Notes: a model not told the origin generated them from the sequence alone. A DNA stretch of 43,578 nt from an uncultured Candidatus Poseidoniales archaeon (GCA_902520595.1 CABYOM010000007.1:1-43578), one strand, 5' to 3'. Shown: positions 1 to 9,359, counted from the stretch's first letter. Made by a program: numbers and translations.

Positions 1-918
1 ATGCTGCGATACCGTGATGGCGTTGAACCTGTAGAGAATATGGAAAAATACCATATTGAAGTTGGCTCTTTTCCAGTCGACAGTCACAACACAAAACTGG
101 AAATTGCTTTCTATGTATTGCCGACACTCATTGTTGTCTGGCTGACAATGATTGCTTTGGCTTCGAACACCGCAGTCTGGACGATTCCAAATGACGAAGA
201 CACTTTCAATGTTGACGTGGTTGGCAAGCAATGGTTTTGGGAATTCCATTATCAAGACGATTTGACTTGGGAAGATGACCCGAGAACGACATATGTGGAA
301 GTCAATTGGACAGGTGGTGTTTTGATGGTCGATACACACTGCCCTCCTCCGGCTTGTGAACGCTTGGAGGCAACGAATGTAACCGTTGAAGTTGACGGCG
401 TAGAAACGGATTATGCGGTTGACTTAGCAGCAGAAATGCTTACTGTCTCTGGGATTTATTTCGATAGAGGCCTTCACAGCCTCATTACAGTGTATGATGC
501 TGAAGACCATTTACTCCACACTTGGGAACATTTGCCAAACGGCTCAATACTCACCACTGCTGGCGGTCAACATTTGATTATTCCATGCGATGAGAGCGTG
601 ACACTTGACCTTCATTCACGCCCTCATGACACTTCAAACCCCGCCTATGTTGGCGTTCAACACGCATTCTGGCTACCAGAATGGGGTGTAAAGGAAGACT
701 TAGTTCCTGGACTTGAGGGTGGAACCGTCATGACGTTTTTCCCTGATGATGACGGCACATTCCCAATCCGTTGTGCAGAATATTGTGGCCTTGACCATTC
801 AAAGATGATTGGTAACATCGATATTGTAGCCCGAGATGGTAAAACTTGTGACGAAGATACGGGTGTTACGAAAATAGAATCCTCATCGAATGGTGCTTCT
901 TCGGGAGTCGGATACTAA
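1..918 (+). CDS. coxB: Cytochrome c oxidase subunit II (5' end probably cut by window)
   Basis: Subunit II of a haem-copper oxidase, which takes electrons from a soluble donor through the binuclear CuA centre and passes them to subunit I. All CuA ligands are visible: His221, then Cys258, Glu260, Cys262, His266 and Met269 in CAEYCGLDHSKM. The family motif HNTKLE precedes the transmembrane helix at about 34-55. In the family that helix is normally the second; the first helix is missing here, so the real start probably lies before base 1. Between the WFWEF motif (about 78-82) and the CuA loop the cupredoxin domain carries a long extra segment (about 100-185) with two additional cysteines (CPPPAC). 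The stop overlaps the subunit I start by one base (TAATG), showing operon organisation. Function is confident; the insertion's role is unknown. Confidence 0.93.
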   Translation: MLRYRDGVEPVENMEKYHIEVGSFPVDSHNTKLEIAFYVLPTLIVVWLTMIALASNTAVWTIPNDEDTFNVDVVGKQWFWEFHYQDDLTWEDDPRTTYVEVNWTGGVLMVDTHCPPPACERLEATNVTVEVDGVETDYAVDLAAEMLTVSGIYFDRGLHSLITVYDAEDHLLHTWEHLPNGSILTTAGGQHLIIPCDESVTLDLHSRPHDTSNPAYVGVQHAFWLPEWGVKEDLVPGLEGGTVMTFFPDDDGTFPIRCAEYCGLDHSKMIGNIDIVARDGKTCDEDTGVTKIESSSNGASSGVGY

Positions 919-3245
919 TGCAGAAGCGATTCACGCTCCTTGCTTTGATCCTACTGATGCTGGTAGCAGCGCCTCAATTCGAAGCAATGCCAACTGGAAT
1001 TGGTAGTGCTGGCGACAACGGATGCAGTTGTCACGGCGGCGCAGCTGCAGATACTGAAGTCATCGTTTCAGGTCTACCAGACTCATTTAATGCGAGTGAA
1101 ACATATGCATTCACAGTCACCGTTAAGAATGACGTGATGGAACTTTACAACGGCGGCGTCACTGAAGCGGACGGAACAGGTTGGAACGGCCATGCCGCTG
1201 GTTTCAGAATTCTTTCTACAGGTGGCATGGTTACAACCGTTGATGCTACGCTCAGTCACGAGATGGACGGCGGTCTTACCCACACTGCGGAAGGAAATTC
1301 GGTTCGCACTTGGGACTTTGAATGGGTCGCACCTGCTGATGATTCCAAAGTTGTCGAATTCACCATTTACGGAAATGCTGTGAACGGTGGAGCGGGCTCC
1401 GGAGGAGATTACTGGAACCAAGTTGACCTTATGATCCCCGGTCTAAATGCGGGCGATGTTGGGCCAACTGCTCGTGCGCTTGTCGTTCTTCTTACTGCTG
1501 TAGGTCTTGCTCTTGGAATGGTACTGCTCGGCGTTATGTGGGTCTTCTACACTCGGTCACCAGAAACATTCACCATCTCTAATTTCTGGGCTTATCTCAA
1601 ACCATGGCTCACCACAACCGACCACAAAGAAGTGGGAATTCTCTACTTCTTGTATGGTTTTATTTTCTTCCTTGTAGGAGGATTTTTGGCACTTCTGTTC
1701 AGAATTCAGTTGGCATTGCCCGAGAACTCGTTCTTGACAGAAACGGAGTACAATTCATTCTTCACTCTCCACGGAACAACTATGATTTTCTTAGCCGCAA
1801 TGCCGATGATTGCTGGTTTCATGAACTATGTTTTACCGTTGCAGATTGGTGCTAAAGATTTGGCATTCCCTCGTATTAACGCAATGGGTCTTTGGATCCT
1901 CGTTTTCTCAAGCCCTCTTATTTACACTGGAATTTTCTCCGGCGAGGGTGCTGATATTACATGGGTTATGTATCCGCCATATTCCTCTCTTACCGAAGGA
2001 AGCCTCGGAGCTGAGATGGCTCAATACGGATCGAACCCTGGGACAACTGCATTCCTTTCAGGTATGTTGATGCTCGGTGCCTCTTCTACACTGGGTGGTG
2101 TTAACTTCATCACTACAGTGTTCACCATGCGCGCTCCAGGCGTTGGATGGATGAAGATGCCGCTGTTCTCTTGGTCGGTTTTCGTCAGCGTTTTCATGCT
2201 CTACATGTCTCTGCCGGCATTTATTATCGGTGTAGCATTCCTCATGTTTGACCATACGATTGGAACTGTTTTCTTCACCTCAGGGGGCGACAGCTTACTG
2301 TTCCAGCACTTGTTCTGGTTCTTCGGACATCCCGAGGTTTACGTGGTGATCGTACCTGCGTTCGGTATCGTCTCGGAAGTTTTAGCAACCAGCGCCCGCC
2401 GCTCAATTTTCGGTTACAAATCAATGGTCTTTGCTATGGCAGGGATCGGTGTTGTTGGTTTCGTCGTATGGGGCCACCACATGCTTACCTCAGGAATGGA
2501 CCCGTTCTGCCGAGCAGCATTCATGATTACCACCATGGCGGTTGCAATTCCAACGGGGGCGAAAATCTTCAATTGGCTTGCAACGATTTGGGGCGGCAGC
2601 CTTGTCATGCGAACACACACATTGTGGTCTCTCGGCTTCCTCATCACCTTCACCCTTGGAGGAATTTCTGGAATGTTCTTCCCTGTTGCGGGCATGGACA
2701 TGCACTTCCACGACTCATACTTCGTCGTCGCTCACTTCCACTATGTGTTCATCGGTGGAACAGTCTTCGCCCTGTTCTCTGGACTCTACTACTGGTATCC
2801 TAAAGCAACAGGAAGGAAACTTGACGAAACACTCGGAATGTGGCATTTCCTCATTGGGTTCTCTGCATACAATGCTACCTTCTGGCCTATGCACGCTCTT
2901 GGAATTATGGGGATGCCTCGACGAACGCACAGTTATACTGTCGAAAGCGGCTTTGCGGAATACAACGCTGTTGTCAGTATATTTTCCTTTATCTTCGGTT
3001 TGAGCCAACTTCTTTTGGTGTGGAACATCATCAAATCAAACCGACATGGCGAACCAGCAGGTAAAGACCCTTGGGGCGGCTGGTCACTCGAATGGATGAC
3101 GACATCTCCTCCACCGACTCCTTCATTCCACGACATTCCGACTCAAGGTGACATGAATCTCATTTACGGACACCACCATTCATCTTCGAAGCCATCCATG
3201 AGCGAAACGCTGTGGAATGCTACTCCTAAGGAGGCGGAAGAATGA
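918..3245 (+). CDS. coxA: Cytochrome c oxidase subunit I with N-terminal secreted-type domain
   Basis: Catalytic subunit of an A-type haem-copper oxidase that reduces O2 to water and pumps protons. Metal ligands are all present: low-spin haem His285 (TLHGTT), CuB His471 with the cross-link Tyr475 (GHPEVY), CuB His520/His521 (WGHHM), and haem His606/His608 (VAHFHY). At 775 residues it is about 200 longer than usual. The extra part is at the N-terminus: a signal peptide (1-23), a GCSCHGG motif (Cys36, Cys38, His39) and a beta-rich domain to about 185 resembling the reeler/'choice-of-anchor' class. An added transmembrane helix (about 188-212) joins it to the oxidase core, which begins near LTTTDHKE. 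CSCH is not a canonical CxxCH haem c site. The stop overlaps the subunit III start (ATGA). Confidence 0.95.
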   Translation: MQKRFTLLALILLMLVAAPQFEAMPTGIGSAGDNGCSCHGGAAADTEVIVSGLPDSFNASETYAFTVTVKNDVMELYNGGVTEADGTGWNGHAAGFRILSTGGMVTTVDATLSHEMDGGLTHTAEGNSVRTWDFEWVAPADDSKVVEFTIYGNAVNGGAGSGGDYWNQVDLMIPGLNAGDVGPTARALVVLLTAVGLALGMVLLGVMWVFYTRSPETFTISNFWAYLKPWLTTTDHKEVGILYFLYGFIFFLVGGFLALLFRIQLALPENSFLTETEYNSFFTLHGTTMIFLAAMPMIAGFMNYVLPLQIGAKDLAFPRINAMGLWILVFSSPLIYTGIFSGEGADITWVMYPPYSSLTEGSLGAEMAQYGSNPGTTAFLSGMLMLGASSTLGGVNFITTVFTMRAPGVGWMKMPLFSWSVFVSVFMLYMSLPAFIIGVAFLMFDHTIGTVFFTSGGDSLLFQHLFWFFGHPEVYVVIVPAFGIVSEVLATSARRSIFGYKSMVFAMAGIGVVGFVVWGHHMLTSGMDPFCRAAFMITTMAVAIPTGAKIFNWLATIWGGSLVMRTHTLWSLGFLITFTLGGISGMFFPVAGMDMHFHDSYFVVAHFHYVFIGGTVFALFSGLYYWYPKATGRKLDETLGMWHFLIGFSAYNATFWPMHALGIMGMPRRTHSYTVESGFAEYNAVVSIFSFIFGLSQLLLVWNIIKSNRHGEPAGKDPWGGWSLEWMTTSPPPTPSFHDIPTQGDMNLIYGHHHSSSKPSMSETLWNATPKEAEE

Positions 3246-4645
3246 GTGGTGGGCACGGAGCACACGTTGACAATGCTATTTGGATGCGCGCAGTAATGAT
3301 GGGAGGCATATTGCTTACCATTGGCGTACTTTTGTTCGCAACATTAGGCGTCTTCATGGCAAATGAAAAGCACCATGTTTGGGAAGAACTGGAAGATGAT
3401 TACCACCACATGGAAGTTCAATTTGCATTAGATTCTTCAGATGAAGGAGCAAACATTTCAGAACACGAAGCAGATGAACTCTATCACCTTCACCATGAAG
3501 AAATCGCAGCTCACCTCTCGTATCTAACATACAGGGTTGCAGGTGTTACTGCCCTTTTGATGGCAATTACATATGCGGCCTTTATCGGACTTGGCGGGTT
3601 CTTGAATGCCAGTAAGCCCAATGCAGAACATGGAGACGGGCATGACGATGGACACGACGAACATCACGGATCCGCTTCACCAATAATTTTCGCATTTGGT
3701 ATTATGCTGTTCCTTGCAGGATTCCCTGACTTTGCTATCGCTTGTAAAGCAATGCTGAATGCTGATGTTTCTGCTGATTTGGGTATGCTTAGCATAAGTA
3801 TGATCGGTTTACTCACCATCGTCATTGCAATAGCGAATTGGTGGTTTGAAGACTTACCATTTAACGGGCACGGAGAGCAAATCGCGACATCTTATCCATT
3901 TGAAGGAGAACACATCCGTAAAGCAGGATTGTGGGTTTTCATCATGTCTGAGATTATGGTTTTCGCGACCTTCTTTTCTTCATATCTTCGTATGCGAACA
4001 GAATGGTGTACAAAGTGGGCTTTTGACAACGGCTTAGAAAACGGAACACTCATTGAAGGCTGTGTAAGTCAAACTCAAATTGATATGTTCAATTCTGGGG
4101 TTGATTACGAATTAATTCCTAAAGATTTAGCCATGACTGCATCCGACTATCTACGTCCCGGCGGTGCCGCAGGTACGGGAGACTTCTGGACAATGTTACC
4201 TGGTGCAGTGAACACCTTCGCATTGATTATCTCGTCTTACACCATCGTATTGGCACTCAAGACTGCAAAGAATGCAAACTGGGAACGCTCTACGGGAATT
4301 ATGGGTAAACTCATGCCAACTCGAAAGGCAGAGGTTCGTAACTATCTCATTGCAACACTCGCTCTTGGTTCGCTGTTTATAATTCTCAAACTCGTTGAAT
4401 GGAGCCACTTGGTCGCAGAAGGATTCGATATCGGAACCACTCAAGGGTCCATCTTCTACATCGCTACAGGAGCACACGGACTGCACGTTTTCGTTGGCCT
4501 ACTTGTCATGCTGTATCTCGTCTTTAAGTCCGATACAGTTGGCTTTGATGAGGAAAATGCACAGGGTGTCGAATACTTTGGACTTTATTGGCACTTTGTT
4601 GACTTAGCTTGGGTTGTAATTTTCCCAGCATTCTATCTGTATTGA
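3242..4645 (+). CDS. coxC: Cytochrome c oxidase subunit III, N-terminally extended
   Basis: Membrane subunit III of the oxidase. The recognisable family core starts near residue 219 and includes GLWVFIMSEIMVF, the ATGAHGLHVFVG segment and the closing helix YFGLYWHFVDLAWVVIFP. At 467 residues it is well above the usual 200-270. The first ~215 residues form a separate part with a TM helix at about 16-38, an acidic and His-rich loop, another helix, a His/Asp/Gly-rich linker (about 128-143, GHDDGHDEHH) that could bind metal, and two more helices. A 60-residue extramembrane loop also interrupts the core (about 260-325). It overlaps subunit I by four bases and is followed nine bases later by subunit IV. 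What the N-terminal part does is not known. Confidence 0.9.
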   Translation: MSGGHGAHVDNAIWMRAVMMGGILLTIGVLLFATLGVFMANEKHHVWEELEDDYHHMEVQFALDSSDEGANISEHEADELYHLHHEEIAAHLSYLTYRVAGVTALLMAITYAAFIGLGGFLNASKPNAEHGDGHDDGHDEHHGSASPIIFAFGIMLFLAGFPDFAIACKAMLNADVSADLGMLSISMIGLLTIVIAIANWWFEDLPFNGHGEQIATSYPFEGEHIRKAGLWVFIMSEIMVFATFFSSYLRMRTEWCTKWAFDNGLENGTLIEGCVSQTQIDMFNSGVDYELIPKDLAMTASDYLRPGGAAGTGDFWTMLPGAVNTFALIISSYTIVLALKTAKNANWERSTGIMGKLMPTRKAEVRNYLIATLALGSLFIILKLVEWSHLVAEGFDIGTTQGSIFYIATGAHGLHVFVGLLVMLYLVFKSDTVGFDEENAQGVEYFGLYWHFVDLAWVVIFPAFYLY

Positions 4646-4654
4646 GGTGAAAAA

Positions 4655-5017
4655 ATGGGCGAACACAAACTAATCATGGGCAAAGACATCTACTTTTGGA
4701 ACTTTATCGTTTTGATGTTCTTCACTTTGTTTGAAGTTGCTGCGGTTTTCTTCGAAGAGTATCCAGGTACCGATATTCCAGTCTCAAAATCCGTAGTATG
4801 GGCGATTCTTATCGGTGTTGGAATCATCAAGGGCTACGGAATTGCAGCGTATTTCATGCACTTGAAAGACGACCCGCGTATCTATACTCGAACAGCACTG
4901 TTCCCAGTTCTTTTTGTCATTCTCATGCTTTGGGGTATTGGCTTATCAAACCCAGCTGGCGTTACTGAACTTCCAAGTTGGTGCACTCCAAATTGGGATT
5001 ATGCCGATACTCGTTAG
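4655..5017 (+). CDS. Cytochrome c oxidase subunit IV (prokaryotic type)
   Basis: Small accessory subunit of the oxidase, matching the prokaryotic subunit IV family (COX4_pro). It has 120 residues and three predicted transmembrane helices (about 10-32, 45-70 and 83-102), with the family signature AAYFMHLKDDPR after helix 2. A GAGGTG ribosome-binding site sits seven bases upstream of the ATG. It is the fourth gene of the oxidase operon, directly after subunit III, and no other subunit IV is visible. Members stabilise subunit I assembly and have no cofactor. The identification rests on size, topology, motif and position. Confidence 0.88.
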   Translation: MGEHKLIMGKDIYFWNFIVLMFFTLFEVAAVFFEEYPGTDIPVSKSVVWAILIGVGIIKGYGIAAYFMHLKDDPRIYTRTALFPVLFVILMLWGIGLSNPAGVTELPSWCTPNWDYADTR

Positions 5018-5069
5018 CATTGAATCGAGATTACAAAGCATTATTTAGGCTTGACACTGAGGTTTTGAC

Positions 5070-6614
5070 ATGGATAGAAAGTCTACAATCGCCGTTTTCA
5101 TGGCCCTTTTCCTCCTTCTTGCATCAGTCCCATCAACCTCTGCGTACACTGGACACCAGTTGTCACGCACTGAAGTACTTGATTTCACGCTAACCGATCA
5201 GAACAATGAAAACTTCACCTTTTCTCAAAGTCTTGCAGATGTTCACGTCGTCGCCTTCATCTTTACAGAATGTCCCGATGTTTGCCCGGTAATTACGCAA
5301 TCACTCAAACTTGTTCAGGACGGGCTTTCCGATACTGATGCCCAAGAGGTCGAGTTCATCTCCATCTCGGTGGACCCTCGTCGTGACACTCCTGAACGCC
5401 TTGCGACCTTTACTGAACTTCATGGCGTTGATTGGCCTCACCTCACTGGAGAGGCAGACGTTCTTTCTGATGTGTACAATACTTTCGGCATTATCGTTCA
5501 GGAAGACGTCATTGAAGCGCACATCGCTAACTCCGAACCGACAGTCACTTACGTCAACACAGATGGTAATGCAACCGAAATGATGTTTCAGCCTACAGGT
5601 TGGACCACCACAGAAATGATTGCGGAAGAAGCGAACTGGAGCATCAACGCCTCTTACGGGCAGTATGGTCATATGGTGACTGGAATCAATGGGGTTGAAT
5701 CTCCATCTGACTGGTCATGGTATTGGTCTTTGAATATCTACAATGAATCATCATCGGCCTGGGAAGAATCAATGGTCGGTATTGACGAAGTCGATGCTTT
5801 GGAAAATCCAAACCTTGTATGGGCGGCATCGAATGCGAATATTTCGACACTCTCGGCTCCATCGCTGAATGATTCAGACCCCTCAATTCAAATTCTCTAT
5901 CCGGACAATGCCGTTGAGTCACACACACTTCAATCTGAATTTTCTGCTTATCACTTGACGATGGGAGCTTTTGCTGGAGCGGAGATGAATGCATCATTTT
6001 CTAACGACCCGACATACGGACATTTCTTGGATGCACTTGATGATGTAAACAGTCCTGAAGACTGGTCTTGGTATTGGACTCTTTACAGTTGGAATACATC
6101 CATTGATGGTTGGGAATACTCAATGGTAGGTGTTGATGACTTCGTCGATCCAGGTTACATTGCTTGGGCCCCTAATACAACCAACGTCTCGCAGATACCC
6201 ATGCCAGAATCCCTGCAACCAAAGAATAACCCAAATTCCCAAGCATGTAACGGATATGGATGGGAAATGGGCTCAGGCTCAGGTAAACATTGCATGTGCG
6301 ATGAAGGCTATGAATGGGCCGAAGGAGACCGGTTATCTTGCGTAAGCACTGGTGAAGCTGAAATCGAATTTTCGATTGGACATTCTACAATTACGTACAT
6401 TATGGACGGAATGACGCCAAAAATAGCTTGGACTGGAGATTCCTGGGATGCGAATGATTTCCGTGCTGACGTGGAACAATTACTCGCATCGCAATCTTCC
6501 TCAAGTGATGCGAACATCATACCAGGAATGACGTTTATTGCCGCAGTATCTGGTCTAACTTTTGCCGCCCTTATCGTTCATATTCATTCAAACGATGAAG
6601 AAGATGAAGCGTAA
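5070..6614 (+). CDS. SCO1/SenC copper chaperone fused to two DUF4430-like repeats and a TM anchor
   Basis: SCO-family proteins deliver copper to the CuA site and reduce its cysteines, which fits its place after the oxidase genes. After a signal peptide (1-25) the thioredoxin-like domain shows the CPDVC motif (Cys68, Cys72) and the expected copper histidine (His151). The SCO domain ends near 180, yet the protein runs to 514 residues. It continues with two related segments, each with (S/E)DWSWYW and a later W-E-x-SMVG-(I/V)-D, resembling DUF4430/transcobalamin-like domains (about 190-255 and 285-365). A cysteine-rich EGF-like stretch (about 385-425, CMCDEGYEW) and a C-terminal TM helix (about 485-505) follow, then an acidic tail. 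The copper role is well supported; the additions are unexplained. Confidence 0.88.
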   Translation: MDRKSTIAVFMALFLLLASVPSTSAYTGHQLSRTEVLDFTLTDQNNENFTFSQSLADVHVVAFIFTECPDVCPVITQSLKLVQDGLSDTDAQEVEFISISVDPRRDTPERLATFTELHGVDWPHLTGEADVLSDVYNTFGIIVQEDVIEAHIANSEPTVTYVNTDGNATEMMFQPTGWTTTEMIAEEANWSINASYGQYGHMVTGINGVESPSDWSWYWSLNIYNESSSAWEESMVGIDEVDALENPNLVWAASNANISTLSAPSLNDSDPSIQILYPDNAVESHTLQSEFSAYHLTMGAFAGAEMNASFSNDPTYGHFLDALDDVNSPEDWSWYWTLYSWNTSIDGWEYSMVGVDDFVDPGYIAWAPNTTNVSQIPMPESLQPKNNPNSQACNGYGWEMGSGSGKHCMCDEGYEWAEGDRLSCVSTGEAEIEFSIGHSTITYIMDGMTPKIAWTGDSWDANDFRADVEQLLASQSSSSDANIIPGMTFIAAVSGLTFAALIVHIHSNDEEDEA

Positions 6615-6677
6615 GCCTCATATTGAATTGGCATCCGCCTATAGTTGCGAAAACGGGGTTTTTCATCCCGAACTGTT

Positions 6678-6760
6678 GCAGAGGTCGCATAGCCCGGTAT
6701 TGCGGTGGACTTGAAATCCACTGTCCCTAGGACTCGGGGGTTCGAATCCCTCTCTCTGCG
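6678..6760 (+). tRNA. tRNA-Ser (anticodon TGA)
   Basis: It folds as a class II tRNA: acceptor stem GCAGAGG with TCTCTGC (one G-T pair), a short D stem GCA/TGC, the anticodon stem GTGGA/TCCAC around loop CTTGAAA (anticodon TGA, reading UCA), a long variable arm with GTCC/GGAC, and a T arm with TTCGAAT. The discriminator base is G, as expected for Ser. A genomic CC follows but no full CCA. There is no intron. It lies in the gap between the SCO gene and the next lipoprotein. Confidence 0.96.
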
Positions 6761-6833
6761 CCTTCTTTCTTTGGCTGGATTTTCCTTTTGGTCGAACGAA
6801 GAGTTCTCAAACTAAAGCGTCACTCGGTCAATC

Positions 6834-8303
6834 ATGCGCCGAGGCCTCTTCGCCGTCTTGCTCGTCCTCAGCATGGCTCTCGCAGGATGTTTAGGGCCAT
6901 CAACCGCTTCATGGGGAAGCGATAGTGGTGAGTTGCACGTTGACTTTTCTCAAGATTCAACGACAATAAAAAGTGGCTTAGGCTCTGAATCGTTCGAAAG
7001 GTCTGACATTGAAGCGATTGGCTGTTCCGAATCTGGAAATTTGACCGGCACCCCCTCAAGCACGATTTCCTTTACCGGCTACTTAGCGGCCAGCCACTTT
7101 TATTCCTCTCACTCCTCAACTGGCGGAGCGAATGGAATGGATAACGCAGTCGCAACAAGTGTAGCGATTGAACGCATGTCCTTCAGTGCCGCAAGTAATA
7201 TCGTTGAGGGCGACGGTTCAAGAATTGATGTCAAAAATTGGGATATGCCTCTCAGTCCAGAAACAGGGGCGGGCTCTGTTGATCTTGACGAGGTAGACCG
7301 CGATTCAAACACGTATTGGTATATTCTCGGCCTCATCCCTACATCCGAAAATATCCACAATGGATTGACGGCATTAGATGAGTGGCACCAATCGGTTACC
7401 ATACATGGATACCTTATGCAAACCAATGACAGTGGAACTTCTCCGGGATACTATAACTATCAATCAGTGGAAGAAGACTGCAGTCTTGCAATTGGAACTC
7501 AGAATCGCGAGAGTGCATACGTGCTTGTAACCAGCATTGAGTTGGATGGCGCTACCATTAGTTCAGACGGCGAATCAGATGATGAATGGGTTCACGGGGA
7601 TGTCCCCTTTATCGGTAGAGCGGGTTACATTCTCTTTTTCCTGGCTTTCGGAATTGGTGGAGGAGTAGGTGCGTTTATTTTATCCAAGATGTTTGTAATG
7701 CAGGGAGCAAAATCTACGATGAAAACACTCCTCGGAAAAGCAGGTATGGAATCTATTAAGCAGGTGAAGAAAGATGTCAAATCAGCAAAAGCATCTGGCT
7801 TAGCATCTCCATCTCAGCGCAAAGAAGAGTCAAGAAAGCAGGCTTCGAAAATGAAATCCAGTGAAACTAAGAAGACCTATGCTGAACCTGAACTAGCCGG
7901 CTTTGACCTTGACAGTGTTCTCTCATCCAGTCCAAGTATGGGTTCTACAATCGAATTTGGCGGCCAGGGTTCTTCAGTCGTCGAGACAATCGAATCTCAA
8001 GATATGGAGCGTGAAATCTCTGAACAATCATCAGTCATTCCTTCATCTCCAATGCAGTCATCATTCCCGCCTCGACAATCTACTTCCAGTGTCACCTCCG
8101 GTCAACCACCTCGTCAGCAAAGAGAGCACTACACTTCTTCTGCACCCGTCAAGAAGAAATCCGCAGGTCCTCCAAAAAAGAAAACCGTTCGTAAGAGAAA
8201 AGCGTCAACTCCTCAACAAGAAGTTCCGGCTGAGGAGCCAATGCAACCTGCTCGAAATGAATTTGATGAGCCCGAAGAAGAATTCTCAGACTTTTCATTC
8301 TGA
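6834..8303 (+). CDS. Lipoprotein-type membrane protein with disordered cytoplasmic tail, function unknown
   Basis: I do not recognise the family. The start gives a lipoprotein signal peptide ending in the lipobox LAGC (Cys19), so the N-terminal region (20-260) should be outside the cell. A single TM helix lies at about 262-285 (AGYILFFLAFGIGGGVGAFIL). After it comes a Lys-rich segment and then a low-complexity Ser/Pro/Gln/Lys tail (about 340-489) with PPKKKTVRKRK and an acidic end. The topology suggests an extracytoplasmic domain linked to a disordered cytoplasmic tail. It starts 73 bases after tRNA-Ser and its 3' end overlaps the convergent lipid-kinase gene by nine bases. Confidence 0.8.
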   Translation: MRRGLFAVLLVLSMALAGCLGPSTASWGSDSGELHVDFSQDSTTIKSGLGSESFERSDIEAIGCSESGNLTGTPSSTISFTGYLAASHFYSSHSSTGGANGMDNAVATSVAIERMSFSAASNIVEGDGSRIDVKNWDMPLSPETGAGSVDLDEVDRDSNTYWYILGLIPTSENIHNGLTALDEWHQSVTIHGYLMQTNDSGTSPGYYNYQSVEEDCSLAIGTQNRESAYVLVTSIELDGATISSDGESDDEWVHGDVPFIGRAGYILFFLAFGIGGGVGAFILSKMFVMQGAKSTMKTLLGKAGMESIKQVKKDVKSAKASGLASPSQRKEESRKQASKMKSSETKKTYAEPELAGFDLDSVLSSSPSMGSTIEFGGQGSSVVETIESQDMEREISEQSSVIPSSPMQSSFPPRQSTSSVTSGQPPRQQREHYTSSAPVKKKSAGPPKKKTVRKRKASTPQQEVPAEEPMQPARNEFDEPEEEFSDFSF

Positions 8304-9359
8304 GAGCGGCACGCAGATTTGTGCTGCACTGGGCAATACTTCCATGTTCAGCGGAGTTGAACCGATGTTTTCACCATCGACATTGATTGCAGCTGGAGCC
8401 GGAGTCTTAATCGACAATGTTCTGAATCTATGATAATCAATACGTGGGTGGAAAACATGACGCCCTTCTTTTTTGAGCATACCAAAGGCTTTCAGTACAT
8501 CTCTGCGCGTCATTTTCTTCAAGATACCAATATCCATCATCCCATCATCAAGGGAGGCTCCAGGAGCCAAAGGCAACATTGAGCCGCCAGTTTGACTGTT
8601 CTGAATTAAAAAGAGCGTATAATCGCCTTTCATTTCCAAATCGTCAATGGTCAATGTAGCATTGCGGCGATTGTTGGCCATGATGGCCATCAGGATGCCA
8701 ACGTCGTAACGCATTGGGCCCATCCAGCGCATTTTTTCTGCTTTAATCGTCGAATCAACGCCCAATCCCCAAGTAACGAGGTTGTGACTGTATCGGACAG
8801 TTTGTCCTTTTTCAGAACCAGGAAGCCCATCGACCATCTCTACCTTCGCCAAATCCAGGTTTTGCCTTCCACCACTTACCAGACAGTGAACTGCTTGTTC
8901 AGTTGATGTAAGGCGCAGATCGTTGGCCATTGAATTACCAGTCCCTGCAGGAATGAGAGCGAACAATCCTCCTCCCTCCGGTTGAGCGTTCATTCGTCCT
9001 GTAATTACTTCAGACAAGCTCCCATCTCCACCAACAACAGCAAAGATGTCCTCTGAATTTGACTTAATGCCCTGAGCAATTTCGATGAGGTGGCCACTGT
9101 AGTCCGAAAAATACATCTCAACGGTTTTTCCTTCTTTTTCGAGCAGTGATTTAACTTGCTCACCAATGCTTCTACCTTTTCTTCTACCAGCGAATGGATT
9201 TACCAACAGGTGAACATGGGAATTATCGCCTGCCTTCTCTGGTTTTTGAGTAAATACGTCGGCGTAAATCGGTTTGTGTGCGCCTTTTTTCCGCTTTGTT
9301 GACAAGTCGGGTTTGAAGCTTAGAGTGAGGGGCCCCTGCCCCTCCTCGTCGTTTGACAT
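8295..9359 (-). CDS. Diacylglycerol/sphingosine-kinase-family lipid kinase
   Basis: Member of the DAGK catalytic-domain family (YegS/LCB5-like), which transfers phosphate from ATP to a lipid hydroxyl. The nucleotide-binding motifs are intact: VNPFAGRRKG (about 53-62), VVGGDGSLSEV with GGDGS at 110-114, and PAGTGNSMAN at 137-146. The C-terminal beta domain is present, including a late PAPAAINVDGE motif typical of the family's end. It has 354 residues, slightly long, because of a basic 45-residue N-terminal extension. It converges on the lipoprotein gene with a nine-base overlap. The natural lipid substrate in an archaeon cannot be read from sequence; isoprenoid glycerol lipids are a possibility. 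Confidence 0.9.
   Translation of the reverse strand: MSNDEEGQGPLTLSFKPDLSTKRKKGAHKPIYADVFTQKPEKAGDNSHVHLLVNPFAGRRKGRSIGEQVKSLLEKEGKTVEMYFSDYSGHLIEIAQGIKSNSEDIFAVVGGDGSLSEVITGRMNAQPEGGGLFALIPAGTGNSMANDLRLTSTEQAVHCLVSGGRQNLDLAKVEMVDGLPGSEKGQTVRYSHNLVTWGLGVDSTIKAEKMRWMGPMRYDVGILMAIMANNRRNATLTIDDLEMKGDYTLFLIQNSQTGGSMLPLAPGASLDDGMMDIGILKKMTRRDVLKAFGMLKKEGRHVFHPRIDYHRFRTLSIKTPAPAAINVDGENIGSTPLNMEVLPSAAQICVPLSE

Noticed and set aside
9327-9344. GC-rich palindrome GAGGGG/CCCCTC
   Set aside because: It lies in the N-terminal coding region of the lipid kinase and is explained by codons for EEGQGP.
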